From contig CAMPDV010001567.1 of assembly GCA_946699065.1 (NCBI GenBank), forward strand, positions 43,168-107,167: a stretch of 64,000 bases of DNA. Direction: 5' to 3'. Positions within the stretch are counted from its first letter, which is position 1. Each line of letters begins with the position of its first letter. The notes under the pieces were generated by a model that saw nothing but the letters and a program-made list of their open reading frames with translations, searched no databases and was not told where the DNA came from. The position numbers and the translations under genes are program-made. Source of the stretch: Loxodes magnus (lineage: Eukaryota; Ciliophora; Karyorelictea; Loxodida; Loxodidae). Positions 49,720-63,657 of the stretch are shown here, in pieces.

Positions 49720-52700
49720 AATTAAATTAAATTTAAACTAAAAGAGTTTTTTGACGTCTTTAATTGCAAGAATTGCTTCTTTCAATTATAGACGTTAGTA
49801 AATGTTTTTAAATTGTTTTTTAATCTTGTTTACATTTCATCATTTTTCTTTAATTATTTCTTCTTTCTATTCATCTTTAGCTTCTTCCTTTTTTGGTTTC
49901 TCCATTTCTAGAATCTCAAGTCTCCTTGTCATTAGCTTCTTATGAAATATTTTTATCTATAAATCTAAATACTCCAATTTAGACCTTGAAAATGAGTTTA
50001 GATATTCTTGATAGTATAGTATAAGGCGCCTTAAGTCATAATTTCCGATCTTTTCCGATAATAAATTCATTATATTAGAATAGTACACACATTTAAAGAT
50101 ATGCTCGAAAGTTTCATACTCTCCACACATACAAAAGGGATTATCAATGGGGTAATGACGATCTTAAAGATCCTTACGGAAATTATAAGTTTAGGTTCTA
50201 AGTTTATATATACTGATAATTTCTCGTCTATACTATTTGTTTAATTTAGTATAAGTAATTTGTGGAAATTGTTAAAGATTACCAAATTATTCAGTATATA
50301 CTCTAGCTGTTTTCATTCTCATAAATTTTTTAGTAGCTACTTTGTAGAAATATTGTTGTATTTTTTCTCTTACATGTTTAGTAAAAGTTTTAAGATTGGT
50401 ATTATTCTATTAATTCTGCATATCGATATTATAAAGGTCTGATAATTGCTACACTTAATCGTAGTATTGAAATCCTTTTTTCCATATATTAATGAAAAGA
50501 AAGCCTATTGTTGATCTTGGAAAATCAGTACTTTCTTATTTAATTTTATGGTAGAATCTGAAGAATTTTATAGCCATAATGTGCTTAAAGGGTAATCAAT
50601 TCAGGTCTATATAACATGATTCATTAAATGTTGAAGTTGCTACTTAAAAAGCTTTTCTTGAAATTAATCTCATGCTTGATTCTATTCTGTTCAGAACTCC
50701 AGTTACTCCTTTTTGAATACTTCATGGTACTAAGTCTCCTCCATATTCTGCTTTAGGTAATGTAAAAAGTCTACTTAAAGTTTTAAAATGTCAAGGAGTT
50801 ACATTCTTATATCTCATCAGTTAAAAAACAGCTCTCTTCATTGCAGCTATATATTTGAATGCAGCTTCTTTGCAATGGGGATTTAAGTTCTTCTTCTAAT
50901 GTAGAATAACTCCTAAATATGTTACTTGTTCTTTTTAAGCAATTGGTTAATTTCCTAATCATAAATTTAAAATTTATTATTTCTGATTCTTCTTTAGAAA
51001 TTAGATGCATTCGGATTTGGTAACATTGATATTTAAATGTGTTCATGCAAAAACTTTATTTGCTTCATTTATTAAATTCTACATCTACTTTGCAGATTTG
51101 GAAAGAAGAATAAGATCATCTGCCCATCCTCTACAAGCGAAGCTAATACTTGAATCCTGGCATTTAAATCCCAATTAGTTACTTTTACTTTCCAGATATC
51201 TAATTACTATGTCATAATACAATAATGCTAAAACTGGTCCATGAGAACTTCCTTACATAACTCCATTGTTGAACTATAAAGTTCTGGTGCTCTTACCATC
51301 TATGATAAATGAAGAATTTAGGTTTTTATAAAACGATTCTAAGGTTTTTATTAGTCCAATTGGTAGTTTAACTCTCTTAAGTTAATCAAACAAAAGTCTT
51401 CTTTCTATTGAGTCAAACATTTTTTCAACGTCTATCAGTGTTGCTATCAATTTAGTCTTACCTTTAGCACATTTCCGATAGTTATCAATTATTTGTTATA
51501 TTATTCAAATTTATTAAGTTGTTTATCTGTTTTTCATAAATCCCATTTATGAAGGGTGAATCAAATTTCTCTAATAAATCAGATTGTATAGTCTTTTTGT
51601 TAAAGCTTTATCATATAGTTTTAGAATAGTATTAATAAGAGAAATAGGTCGTCAGTTTTTCCAATCATCTTTATTTCCTTTTTTAAATATTGGAATTATC
51701 ACCGATATATTTAATTCCTAAGGGATTCTTCCAAGTCTTAGCATATTATTCAGAAAAGAATGAAGAATTATTAATAAATATTATCCACCATATTTCAGAA
51801 GTTCGCCTTTTATTCCATCTGGACCAGCTGCTTTTCCATTCGGAATTTCTTTTATAATTTCTTATATTTCTTTTATGGTAAAAAGATCAAATCCTTACAA
51901 ATACGAGAGTGGATAATCTTTAATTTCTTAAATATTATCGTATATTTTATCTATTTTTTAATTACTAAGATTTATCTATTCTTGAGTTAGATTAGAATGC
52001 TTGTTTAAAACACAATTTTCCCATGATTCAACGAATTTATTTTTGATTTCTTAATTAAAGTTCATAGTATTTCTCTTCAAAGGATTTAGAATTTTCTTAG
52101 CTTGTGAAAAAATTTCCTTAGAATCTCCATTAAGAAGTAGAAATTTCTTTTTTGCTTTGTTTTTTTTAAATTTTCATAGATTTTACTTTAAGTCTTTCCA
52201 AAGTCGTTTTGCTTCCTCATGAAGATTAGTTACTTGCTAGTTTATTCTTCCAAATTTTACGTGAGCTTCCTTATATTCTGAGTTAGCTCTTTTTGCCTCT
52301 ATATATTTCTTTGTGAGTGCTCGAGGAAGTTTGTTATAATTTGAATCTGGAATAAACGAACCTAATGTTTGATCAGCATTGTCTTAAGTATTACTTTTGA
52401 TGCATTCATATTAATCTTCAAGATTATCTTAATCTATTTAAAAGAATTCTATATAAGCTTGTAGGAAAGATTCTTAATATTTTTGCCTATCTATTGCATC
52501 TTATAACCTATTTATTTTATATTTTCTCTGAGTTATATTTTCCCAATATACTATAGAATTATTGATAAAGTCGACAGTGATTGGAATATGATCAGAAAAT
52601 AAACTATTGTTATGAGCAGTGAAATTTGCAAACTAATTAACGTTCAAATGGTTGTTTATAATGATATAATCAGTACAATACGTTTTTCCTGTTCCTTTGT

Positions 52701-55700
52701 GAATACATGTATTAATGTTGCTATCATTCACTATCTCAAGATCATTTTATAGTAAGAATTCTTATAGTCTAATGTTATTATCATAAGTATTTTCATGATT
52801 ATCACCGAAACCTTATAAAAGAGCATTGAAATCTCCCATTAGTATATGTGGATTATCATTATATAAATTCAGCAATGTATTTAGTTTTTCATAAGCTAAA
52901 TCTTTAACATCTTAACTTTTTCCATTATCAGGCATGTAACAAGACGTGATTAAAATATTATCCAGTTTAATTGTTATGAATCTATTTATTTCTTTTTCAA
53001 CTTATATATGTATTTCTGTACTATTAAATTCTTCTCCTACAATTAAGCATACACCTCCTCCTTTTCCTGAGTTCTTAAAATATGTTTTAAATCCATTTAT
53101 CAATATTGGAGGAAAGTCATCTTTTATCAGGTTTCGTTTATTGATAAAATATCTATACTGTTATCTCTGATAAATTCTTCAATATTCAAGAACTTGCTTG
53201 CTATTCCATTAATATTTATATGTCCCATCTTTATTTTTTAAATTTATTAATCCTTTCTAATTTTTTCCGAACCTGCAGATAGACCACTTTCGTAAATGCA
53301 AATGCTTTTCTATCCTTATTGGTTAATCTAAATATGTACTAATCTTTTTCCATACTCAGGATGTTAATGAAAATATTGTATCAAAATATATATTACTTAC
53401 GTCGTATATTTTTTAAGTAGCTTTCTATCTATATCAATTTTACTTTTCACACTATCACATGTACCTTATTCTAAATCTTAAGTAACTGTGACATATCTAC
53501 CCTATATATTGTACATTTCGTACTATGGACATCTTCAAGTTTCGGATTTAATAAACTTTTAAGTTATAGACTAGTCAGATTGAAATAACATATTATTTAA
53601 TCGCACTCTTTTTTATTATTATGTTTACTCATACGTTTTGCTGGCGGAATTGTTTTATCTTCTTCTTAATGTTTCCTTTAAAAATATTAAGATTAATATT
53701 GGAAGATAAGGTTTAATTCTGATAAATAGCATCGATCGAATCTGTTTAGCTTTATTAATCTTTTTTTCATCTTTTAGTAGAATAATTAAATATATCTTTT
53801 TTCAAATTTTAATTAAGTTTTTAAAACTCTTCTATTTTTATCTCAAGTGTCTACATATTTTGGGTACTTTATATGAATTTTAAGTTGAGTAAGTGATATT
53901 AATGCTATAGTAAAATAAAATCTTCATCTGGCAATTTAACTTGAAAGTATTAGTTATTATGTTATGTTATAATAGTATTAGTTTATGCTTCCTATTAATT
54001 ATTTTAAGTTTACATTAACTTGTCTTGCTTGATTATATTTGTTTGAGTAAATTTTTGACACAAAAAAGCTGTTTATTATTTATTTATATTATCTGTTTAG
54101 ATAATACTATCCTTTGTTTAAATATTTTCATATAATGTCTAAGTTTATGCATCTACAAATTACTTCTTCTAAAGTAATTCTTTATACATTTGAATTTTCT
54201 TATTTTTTAATAGAATTTAATTTTGAAAAGCTATATTTATTTCATAGTTTTATTATCTTTACTTATCTAATTCGATTTTAAAAGTTAAAATTTCCATTTA
54301 AGCTTTCTATTCTTAATCTATAAATTACTTATTTTAGTTTTATAATTTTTAATATTAAGAATATAACTCTTGGAGTTAAATTTCGGTTATTATTTTTTAT
54401 TAGGTAATTTGTTGAAGTAAATATTAGTTCTATTCTAATATAGTCTATTGATATCCTAGCTAAGTTTTATTTAGAAAGTTATCTATTTCAATCTAAGTAA
54501 AATTTCTAATTTTATTAAAGTTTTGGCATAGTGAATTATTTGCTCCTATCATTTAAGCTTAAGTAAAGCTTTAATTAGCATTGGCTTCAATTTGAATCTC
54601 TTAATTAGATTATATTTCATATTTTGAATTGACTTAATTCTCATAGTTTTTCTATTATATCTAAATTTCTTGAACTATGCTAATTATTTCATCTGTTTAA
54701 ACTATTTAGTTACTGTAATAAGTGGAGAAGTTTGTTTAAGTAATTTTATGAACTAGTTATTTTGATAGCATTTTTTGTGATATTGCTATATATCAGATTT
54801 GATTGACTAAAAATAGTTCTATAATAGTTTATATTTCTAATAAATTTTATTTATATAAGTTTTATAATATATTTTGGATATTTCTTAGTTACTTATCAAT
54901 GTTTCAATATCTCGTTCATATTTTGCTTTTATATTAATTAGCATTTCATTTAATTATTGGTTCTTATCTATAAGTCTTTATATATTATGTTTAAGTTCTT
55001 TTATTTCTAAGGTAAATAAATTCTCATTAGACTAATTAATTATTTGATTTTATATTACATTTCTTAAATCAGCAGTTTAATTTTAAGCTTGTTTGCTCTG
55101 AAGATCAGGTAAATAATGATTATTTGAATTATCAGGATTAGTAGTATTATTTTATTTCTGATTAATTTCGTTATTTGAAATTTAATAGAATTGTTAATTA
55201 GTATTATTCAAAAATTAATCTTAAGTTTATGTTATTTTTGACTACCATAAAAGGATATCTTTATTTGAATTTTAATTAGGATTTGAAGGTATATCTTTTG
55301 AATTCTAACTATCTAAGATAATATCTTATTTTTGGAAAGATTTCTTAGGTAATTGTTTCGTATCTTTCGCGGTATTATTTTAGGCAGTTAATCTGTTCAT
55401 CTATTTATAGGTTGATTTCACTTTCATAATACGCTACAATTAATATCCACGTTGAAGAGAGTTCCTAAGTAGTTTTAATGGGACGCGTATGAATTTGTTT
55501 TCCGGTTTTTGACTACAATTTTTAAGTAGTTGTCTTAATAAATTCATTATTAGGTTTACTTATTTAATTTGTAGTTACTCCAAATCTTTCGTTTGGAGAT
55601 TTTAATGCACCTGCCTATGCTTTTCCTATGAATTTGCAGCTTCTTTGAAATTAATTAAAGAAGAGTCACTATTAAAAACTAGTGAATTCTATATTTCGTC

Positions 55701-55715
55701 CATTTTTTTTTATTT
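49720..55715 (-). mobile_element. LINE copy 2, nearly complete, with target-site duplication
   Basis: Minus-strand copy of the 15.3-21.3 kb element, beginning at the A-run plus ATG 55703 and ending in the TTTAA-type tail near 49721-49745. It interrupts R5; AAGAGAAATTAATTA flanks both ends (49705-49719 and 55716-55730), and the empty site exists in R3 near 25955. The ATG to first stop distance is 5864 bases, against 5916 in copy 1. That difference is not a multiple of three, and at least one single-base loss is visible near 53563. The long frame is therefore broken, but RT, endonuclease and the WADD box are otherwise preserved. The insertion is recent. Confidence 0.88.
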
Positions 55716-56613
55716 AAGAGAAATTAATTAATAACTAATAAAGCTAAAAGGATAAAATTTTAGTATTTTAATAGACATAATTAAACATATTAAAGCTTAT
55801 TTTAATAATAAAATTAAATATTACTATTTAATAATTGTAAGATAAAATTAGTGATACACCATTTCTAATTAGTTTTAAATATTTACTTTCTACTACTTAT
55901 ATTTATTACATTTATATATTTTGCTTAGAATCAACATTAAAATATATTAGTTTATTATTTTAAGAGAGACCTTTATAAATAAAAAGTTTTAATGAAATAG
56001 TAGTAAGAAAGTGGATAAATAAAAGAGTTTATCTTATAAATACTAAAAATGTTTTGTTTTAAATAATTTGATGTTTTTTAATATTTATTCAAACTAATTA
56101 ATAAGAAACTTATTTTATTTCATTTTTTTATTAGTAAAAAGCTTAAATAAATAATGTTTTTGATTAAATGTAAGTGAAAAATAATAATTAATAACAATAG
56201 CTTTAAAAAAATGGTAATGTTTTATTTATCATTTAAAAGGGTCTATAAAGAAATAATTTTTTCTTATTAAGAGTCTTTGATTAAAAGCACAAATAAGTAG
56301 TAATTAATAAATGCATATTAAAGTTATTATAATAAGGATATAATTCTTCATTATAAAACTTTTGAAATAATAGTTTATCCCTTTATTTAAAAGTAAAAGG
56401 ATATAAAATTATTAAAATTATATAAGTTTGTATTCTATTAGTTTAATATCTTATTTTGTTTTAAGACAAAAGTAGAAAAATCAATGTTTAATAAGATATT
56501 TATAAGTATGCTTAATAAATAATTAAATTGTTTAATTGTATTTAAATTAAGTAAGTAAAATTTATTGAGTTATTTTAATTAAATATTTATTGAATTAAGT
56601 TATAAAAATTAAA
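55716..56613. repeat. repeat arm R5, right part
   Basis: It resumes the R3-like sequence after the LINE, repeating the 15-base target, and runs to the start codon of WD40 copy 3. It is intergenic with no reading frame of note. Confidence 0.8.
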
Positions 56614-57700
56614 ATGGAGAAAAAAGAAGCGGAGAAAAAAGAAAAGCAATTTACTAAAAGTATTTTTTTAAGAAAACTCTTAAGAGCGAGAAGCCACATT
56701 TTAGGGAAAATATCTCTACTTCATTTTAAGTATGAAATTCTGCCCAACTTATGCTACTAAAAGTTAATAAATAAGATTAGTTATGACCAAAGTAAAGGTA
56801 TTTCTTTAATATTTTTTAGACTAAGTCCTTACTGGTCACACTTCAGTTGTTTACTCGGTAGCTATATCAAGTGACCTGAATTGAATTGTATCAGGTTCAG
56901 AATATCCTGAAAATTCGATAAAGATCTGGAATTTCCAGACAGGTACTCTCATAAGAACTATAACAGGACATACTTCATATGTTTTATCGGTAATAATCTC
57001 CCCTGACTCTAATTGTATAGTATCAGGATCTGCTGATAAAACCATCAAGATCTGAAACTTATAGACAGGTGCTCTCATAAGAACTATAACGGGGCATACT
57101 TCTCATGTTTACTCGGTAGCAATCTCTTATGACTCTAGCTATATAGTATCGGGATCTCATGACAAAACCATAAAGATCTGAAATTTCCACAATGGGTCTC
57201 TTCAAAGAACTATAACGGGACATACTAATGCAGTTATATAGGTAGTAATCTCCTATGACTCTAGATATATTATATCGGGATCTGATGATACAACTATAAA
57301 GATTTGGAATTTCTAGACTGGTCAGCTTGTGCGAACTCTTTCTGGGCGTTCAGGTGGAGTTTTATCGATAATAATGTCTAAGGATAATAGGTATATAATA
57401 TTGGGTTCTCGGGACAGTACTATTAAGATATGGGATTTCTCTTCTGGTTAGTGTGTTCGTACTCTTTAAGGTCATACAGATGCTATACGTAGTATTCAGT
57501 TAAGTGTTGATTCAAGTGTAATATTTTCTGGTTCATGGGATAAAACAATCAAGATATGGAACTTTGATAAGGGTGAGTGTATATAGACTTTACAAGGGCA
57601 TAATTTAGATATAAATTCTATAACATTGAGTGTTGATAATAGATGGTTGGTATCGGGAGGACAGGACCATACAATTAGAAAGTGGAGAGTTTCGAGTTGA
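56614..57700 (+). CDS. WD40-repeat protein, copy 3 (352 aa)
   Basis: Exon 1 is 56614-56791, the 28-nt intron 56792-56819 and exon 2 56820-57700, ending at TGA. Exon lengths equal those of copies 1 and 2. The leader MEKKEAEKKEK and the seven blades are conserved; differences lie mainly in blades 5 and 7 (for example SGRSGGVLSIIMSKDNRYI and [14 protein letters not shown]). Blade Trp codons are again a mix of TGG and TGA. In one blade, TCG (Ser) of copy 1 is TAG (Gln) here. This copy stays open although its upstream region was hit by LINE copy 2 about 900 bases away. Confidence 0.9.
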
Positions 57701-58836
57701 GTAACTTGCTATTTGACTTAATTAAATTTTACGATTAAATATAAAAGATATTGGTAATGCATTTAAATGAATATTGAATGGTAATAATGTTTGTAATTTT
57801 ATGAAGTGTTTGGTTTATATATTTATTAAAAGGTTGTATATTCTTAAATATTCTTGATTTAAAAAAAGTTTGAGCAATATAGGTTATAGAAATTAGTGAG
57901 GTATGTTGATTTAAAGTGTTTATGTTTAAAAATATAATTTTGTTAAATGAAGACATGAAATAAGTTTAAGTTTAATTTTATTCTATAAAATTTTATAGAT
58001 TTATTTTTAGATTTTGTAAAAATTTTCAAGTTGAGTTTAAATTTTAGATTTTTTTGTGAAGTAGTTAAAATATTATTTATAAAGTTAAAGTTAGTTTTTA
58101 AAATCTGATTATTAATTAAAAAATTTAATTAAGTATTTTATTTTATTTTAAATTAAATTTTGTTTTTTATTATTAATTATTATAATTAATTATTATTAAT
58201 TATTATTATTTATTATTATTATTAAATTTTAATTTTTATGTTCAACATGTTACGTTTCTAATTAGAATTTTTTTTCTGATAGTAAGTTTTTTTATTTATG
58301 TTTCAATTTCAAAGCATAGATTTCATGAAAATAAAAAATTTGATTTTTTGCTCAGAGTTTTGCACTACCAAAAATTTTCGGCAAGGAATAAATTTTTTTA
58401 TTTCGGGATAAAAAATCCTAAATAGGAATAAAATTTCAAGAAAAAATTCCAAATATAAAAGATTTTTGAGAAAAAAATAGGAATAAAAAAAATTTTATAT
58501 TAAAATAGAATTTGGAAATCTTTTTTGTTGAAATGGTTATTTGTAAAAATAATAAACATTTTTTTTGTTAGGAAAATTTTTTAATTTGAAGAATTTTGAA
58601 CCAAATTTTTTGTTTTTGATTAAAAAATATATTTTTGATAAGATAAATTATTTTTGAAATGATAAAAAAAATTATTGTTTATGCTTTGAAAAAAATAAAA
58701 TTTTTAATTTTGAGCTTCTTTTCGAGTAAATGAAAAAATTCGCTATAAAAATTTTTAATGCTATAAGAATTTACTTAAATAAAAAGGATCTCAAGAAAAA
58801 AAGAGATATAATAAAATAAACCATGAAATCGTGAAA
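57701..58836. repeat. WD40 downstream flank, copy 3
   Basis: The first 500 bases match the flanks of WD40 copies 1 and 2. The stretch to about 58900 matches the inverted flank at 39200-40060 but lacks the GC-rich RNA gene present there. It includes the first CTCAGAG..TTTTCGG motif near 58352-58386. It is AT-rich with no convincing gene before 58837. Confidence 0.6.
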
Positions 58837-60447
58837 ATGTTATCCTTTTTTCGCTCTGAGTTATTCGCTACAAAAGATTTTCGGGTGGATAAATCCTTTT
58901 CTTAAAGGGATAGAATTTTAAAAGATTTGAAAAGTTTTTTAAATGACTTTTAGGAAGTAAAGATAAAAAATAAATGACAATTTTAGGAAGAAACAAAATC
59001 AGTAAAAAAATTTTTTCTATAAGAGGGCTTAAAACTAACTTTTTAATAGATATTGCGAATTTTTAAAAATAACTAATCTAAAAAGAGCTTAAAAATCTCT
59101 TTATAAAAATATGATCAATCAAATTGAAAAAATGACGTTCAATACATCTGTAATAATAAATTTTAGACCAATTTACAAAGAATCTAAAAAAAAGTAATTA
59201 AGCAAGGATCTAAATAATATATCTAACCTAACTATATAAAATATAGAAACAAAAATTTATTAATCAAGTTTAAAAAAACTGTCTTATTATAATAATAAGA
59301 AAAACATTAAAAATTTAAAAAGATTAGCAAAAGTGCTTTGAAAAGAGCTTACTACGACTATCTATCTGTTTTTAGTTTGCGAAAAGATGTTAATTTAGAA
59401 GAGAAAAATGAGTTTTTAAGAAAAAATTGCTATATTAAGTATTTTTTATCTTTAAATTTTTTTTATTTCGTAATATTAAAAGGAATAGGTTTAAAGATAA
59501 GCTTTCTGATTTAAAGCAACTTGAATATATCTACTATGTATATAGAAAATAGATTTTATTTATTAATCTTAAAATTTGAATTCCTAATGAAGGTATTTTA
59601 TTAAAGCTGAAAGCTTTTTTTTTTAATAGATTGATTATTTATGATATAAAAGGATTTGTTAGTAAAGTATATAAATAATTTGAATATATGGAAAATAATA
59701 AAAATCTTAAGTTTCTTGTAAATTATCTTATACTTGCATCTAAAATAAGAATAAAATGATATTCTAATATTAAATAATAAGAATTACCAAAATGAAAGTG
59801 TAAATAATTAAGAAATCAATATACCTTAATTATATCAAAAAAGGTTAAAAGCTTTAATCTTTTGTATTAATTAAAATAATATACAAAGTGTAATTTAATA
59901 ACTATTATAATTATATCTATAAAAAATGGCAAATATTTCGTACAATATAAAAAGAAACATATATAGCATAATAAAAAGCAAAGTTTCTACTAAGCCGATA
60001 ATGCTAATAGTACACAATTTCCCAAATAAGCTTAATAATTAATTATTTTTGTTATATTCTAAATGATTAGAGAACTAAATGATAATTTATAATTTAAGGA
60101 TTCCTTTAATAAAGGTTTGCTTTAATATAGAATATAGTATTGTTTAATTTAAGATAGTAAATATTCATAAACATAAAAACATTTAAAGTGGTTTAATAAA
60201 TATGATTTTTAAAAGATTAAGCACTTATTTAAATTTAAAATATCTTATCAAGAAATTAAATTAAAATGTTTTCATATTCATTTTATAATTAAATAGTCAT
60301 TATTTATTGTTCATTTATCTATTTGATTGATGTTTTAAAGATTGTAATTATATTTATTCATAAAGTATGATATCAACTGAAAATTGCTAGATATTTAAAG
60401 ATAAAAACTTAATTCTTAAAACTATTCTTTTATAAGATAAACAGTGA
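58837..60447 (+). CDS. gene G: unrecognised protein of about 536 aa
   Basis: One frame runs from ATG 58837 (MLSFFRSELFATKDFRVDK) to TGA 60445-60447. The first 230 codons are well mixed and basic (RDRILKDLKSFLNDFQEVK, KRAYYDYLSVFSLRKDVN, LEEKNEFLRKNC). The rest is more hydrophobic and AT-driven but ends again in plausible coding (FKDCNYIYSQSMISTENCQ, ILKTILLQDKQ). A start at ATG 58681 is possible but passes two TGA codons within a dozen residues. The start region contains the second copy of the CTC..GAG..TTTTCGG motif. No family is recognised. The last 30 bases are also present at 29396, carried there by the 31-kb-spaced duplication. Confidence 0.55.
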
Positions 60448-60547
60448 TAAGATGATATTATAGCTTAAAAATAACATTTTTTCTGCAAATTTATTTATAA
60501 AAAAAACTTAATTTTATGTGAGATTAATTGAAAATGTGCAAGAATTT

Positions 60548-63286
60548 GAGGAAATATAAAATAAATAGCTTATAAGATGCAATATATCATCAAAAATATT
60601 TAGAATTTTTCCTGCAAACTTATCTAGAATTCTTTTAGATAGATTAAGATAATCTTGAAGTTTAATATAAATTTATCAAAAATAACATCTAATACAATGC
60701 TGATTAAACATTACCATCCTTTATTCCAGACTCAAGTTATAACAAATATCTCCAGATCTTACTAACAGATATGTACGCCTAAAAGGGCTAACTCAGTATA
60801 TAAAGAAGCACATACTATATCTGGAAGAATAAACTAATAAGTAACTAATCTTCATGAAAAAGTGAAACTACATTCTGAATGACTTCAAGTCTAATTTGTG
60901 AAAGTTTGAAAAAACAAAGCAAAAAAGAAACTTTTACTTCTAAATGGAGATGCTAAAGAAATATTTTCACATACTAAGAAAATTAAAAAGCCTAAAAAAT
61001 AAATTAAATGAACTTTAATTAAGAAATCAAAAATAAATCCATTGAGTCATGGAAGAATTTATTTTTAACAAAAATTTTAATCTAACTAAATAATATAATT
61101 CTCAGTAATTAAAAAATAGATAAAATATAAGATAGTATTTAGGAAATTAAATATTATCAACTCTCATATTTATAAGGATTCTATCTTTTTACCATACAAG
61201 AAATACAAGAAATTACAAAAGAAATTACGAATGGAAAATCAGCTGGTAAGACAGAATAAAAGGTGAATTTCTGAAATATGGTGGATAATAATTGTTAATA
61301 ATTCTTCACTCTTTTCTGAATAATATGTTAAGATTTGGAAGAATCTCTTAGGAATTAAATACATTGTCGGTAATTCCAATATTTAAAAAAGGAAATAAAG
61401 ATGACTGGAAAAACTGACTACTTATTTCTCTTATTAATATTATTATAAAACTATATGATAAAGCTTTAACAAAAAGACTATACAATCTGCTTTATTAGAG
61501 AAATTTGATTCACCCTACATAAATGGGATTTATGAAAATTAGATAAGCAACTTAATAAATTTGAATAATATAACTAATAATTGATAACTATCGGAAAAGT
61601 GCTAAAAGTAAGACTAAATTGATAGCAACACTGATAGATGTTTAAAAAATGTTTGACTCAATAGAAAGAAGACTTTTGTTTGATTAACTTAAGAGAGTTA
61701 AACTACCAATTGGAATAATAAAAGCCTTAGAATCGTTTTACAAAAAGCTAAATTTTTCATTTAAAATAGAGGAAAGAACATCAGAACATTATAATACAAC
61801 AATGGAGTTATGTAAGGAAAGTCACATGGACCATATGACATAGTAATTAGATATTTGGAAAGTAAAAATACCTGATTGGGATTCAAATGCCAGGGTTGGA
61901 GTATTAGCTTCGCACGTAGACAATGAGCAGATGATTTGATTCTTCTTTCCAGAACTTCAAAGTAGATGTAGAATTTAATAAATGAAGCAAATAAAGTTTT
62001 TGCATAAACTCAATTAAAGATAAAATTTATCAAATCTGAATGCATCTAAATTTTAAAGAAACATTAAAAATAATAAAATTTAAATTTATGATTAGATAAT
62101 TAACCAATTATTTAAAAGGAAAAAGTAACGTATTTAGATGTAATGCTACATTAGAAGAAGAATTTTAATCCTCATTGTAAAGAAGTCGCGTTCAAGTATT
62201 TAGCTGCAATGAAAAAAGCTGTTTTTTTAACTAATTAGATATAAGAATGTGATTTCTTGGCATTTTAAAACTTTATGCAAACTTTTTACATTACCTAAAG
62301 CAGAATATGGAGAGAACTAGTACCATGGTGTATTCAGAGAGGAATAACTTGAGTTTTGAATAGAATTGAATCAAGTATGAGAATGATTTCAAGAAAAGCA
62401 TTTTAAGCAGCAACTTCAGCAATTAATAAGTTATGTTTCATAGATTTAATCTGGTTATCTTTCAAACACATTATGACAATAAAGTTTTTTAAATTCTATT
62501 ATAAAATGAAATAAGAAAGCATTAATTTTCCAACATCGACAATAGGCTCTCTTTTCATTACCAACTGAAAAATTTGATTTCAATGCTATGATAAAGTTTA
62601 GCGATTATCAGACATCTATAGTATCGCCCTGTAGAATTCCAAGATTAGTACAAATTAAAAAATGTTTACTAAATATATAAGAGTCAAAAAAGAACAATAT
62701 TTGTATAATACAGCTACTCAAAAGTTTAAGAGCTAAAATATATACTAAGCAGTTTAGTAATCTTAACCAATTTTTAGTAATTACTTACACTAAGTTGAAC
62801 AAATAATTTAGACAAGAAATTATCAGTATATATAAACTTAGAACCCAATCTTTTAATTTTAGAAAAGATCTTTAAGATCTTGATTATCCTATTGATAATC
62901 CCTACTGTATATGTGGAGAGTATGGTACATTTGAGGAGATTTTGAAATGTATATACTATTCTAATATAAGAGATTGAGAATTATGACTTAAGACGCATTA
63001 TAATATATGATTAAGGACTTATAAACTCCTTTCTAAAGTCTTATTTTAGATATTTAGATTTCTAAATAAAAAGATTTTACAAGAAACTTATATCAAGAAG
63101 ATTAGAATGATTAGAAATGGAAAAAGTAAAAATGGAGAAATAAAAGATGAGACTATAACAAGAGTAATTAAAAATTGATGAGTTCAAGATTATATTAAAA
63201 AGCATTAAAAACATTTACTAATGTCTATAATTGAAGCAATTCTTGCAGTTATAGATGTCAAAAAATAATTTTAGTTTAAAATTTAA
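60548..63286 (+). pseudogene. 5'-truncated LINE RT pseudogene (copy 6)
   Basis: Partner of the pseudogene at 29528-32262, with the same 5' truncation, the same loss in the AAGPDGI box and the same deletion after the GSSHGP box. The catalytic box reads W-A-D-D with W as TGA (61924-61926). A few private changes exist, for example near 61060-61100. It cannot encode a full enzyme. Confidence 0.8.
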
Positions 63287-63657
63287 AATTGAAATAAACA
63301 GTTTCATACAATAACTCTTTTATTAAAGTTAAATATTATTACTAAATAGCTTTAATTTATAGCATTCATTTTTATAAATAAATATTAAAATTTAGGTTCT
63401 AAAAACTAATTAAATTGCTAAGCCATTTAAATAACTCTTTATTTAACTATAATTAATAAAACATAGAGAATATAAAGGAAGAAATATCTAAAAGGAATTG
63501 AAGTTCTAAGTAAACCAAAGGAAACTTTAGCTTTATTACTTTAATAATATAAAATTCTAAATGATAGCAAAATATAGTTTAAAATAATCCTTTATAATAG
63601 TAAGATATTAATATTAAAAATACTATATCAAAAATCTAAAATAATTCAATAATTATA

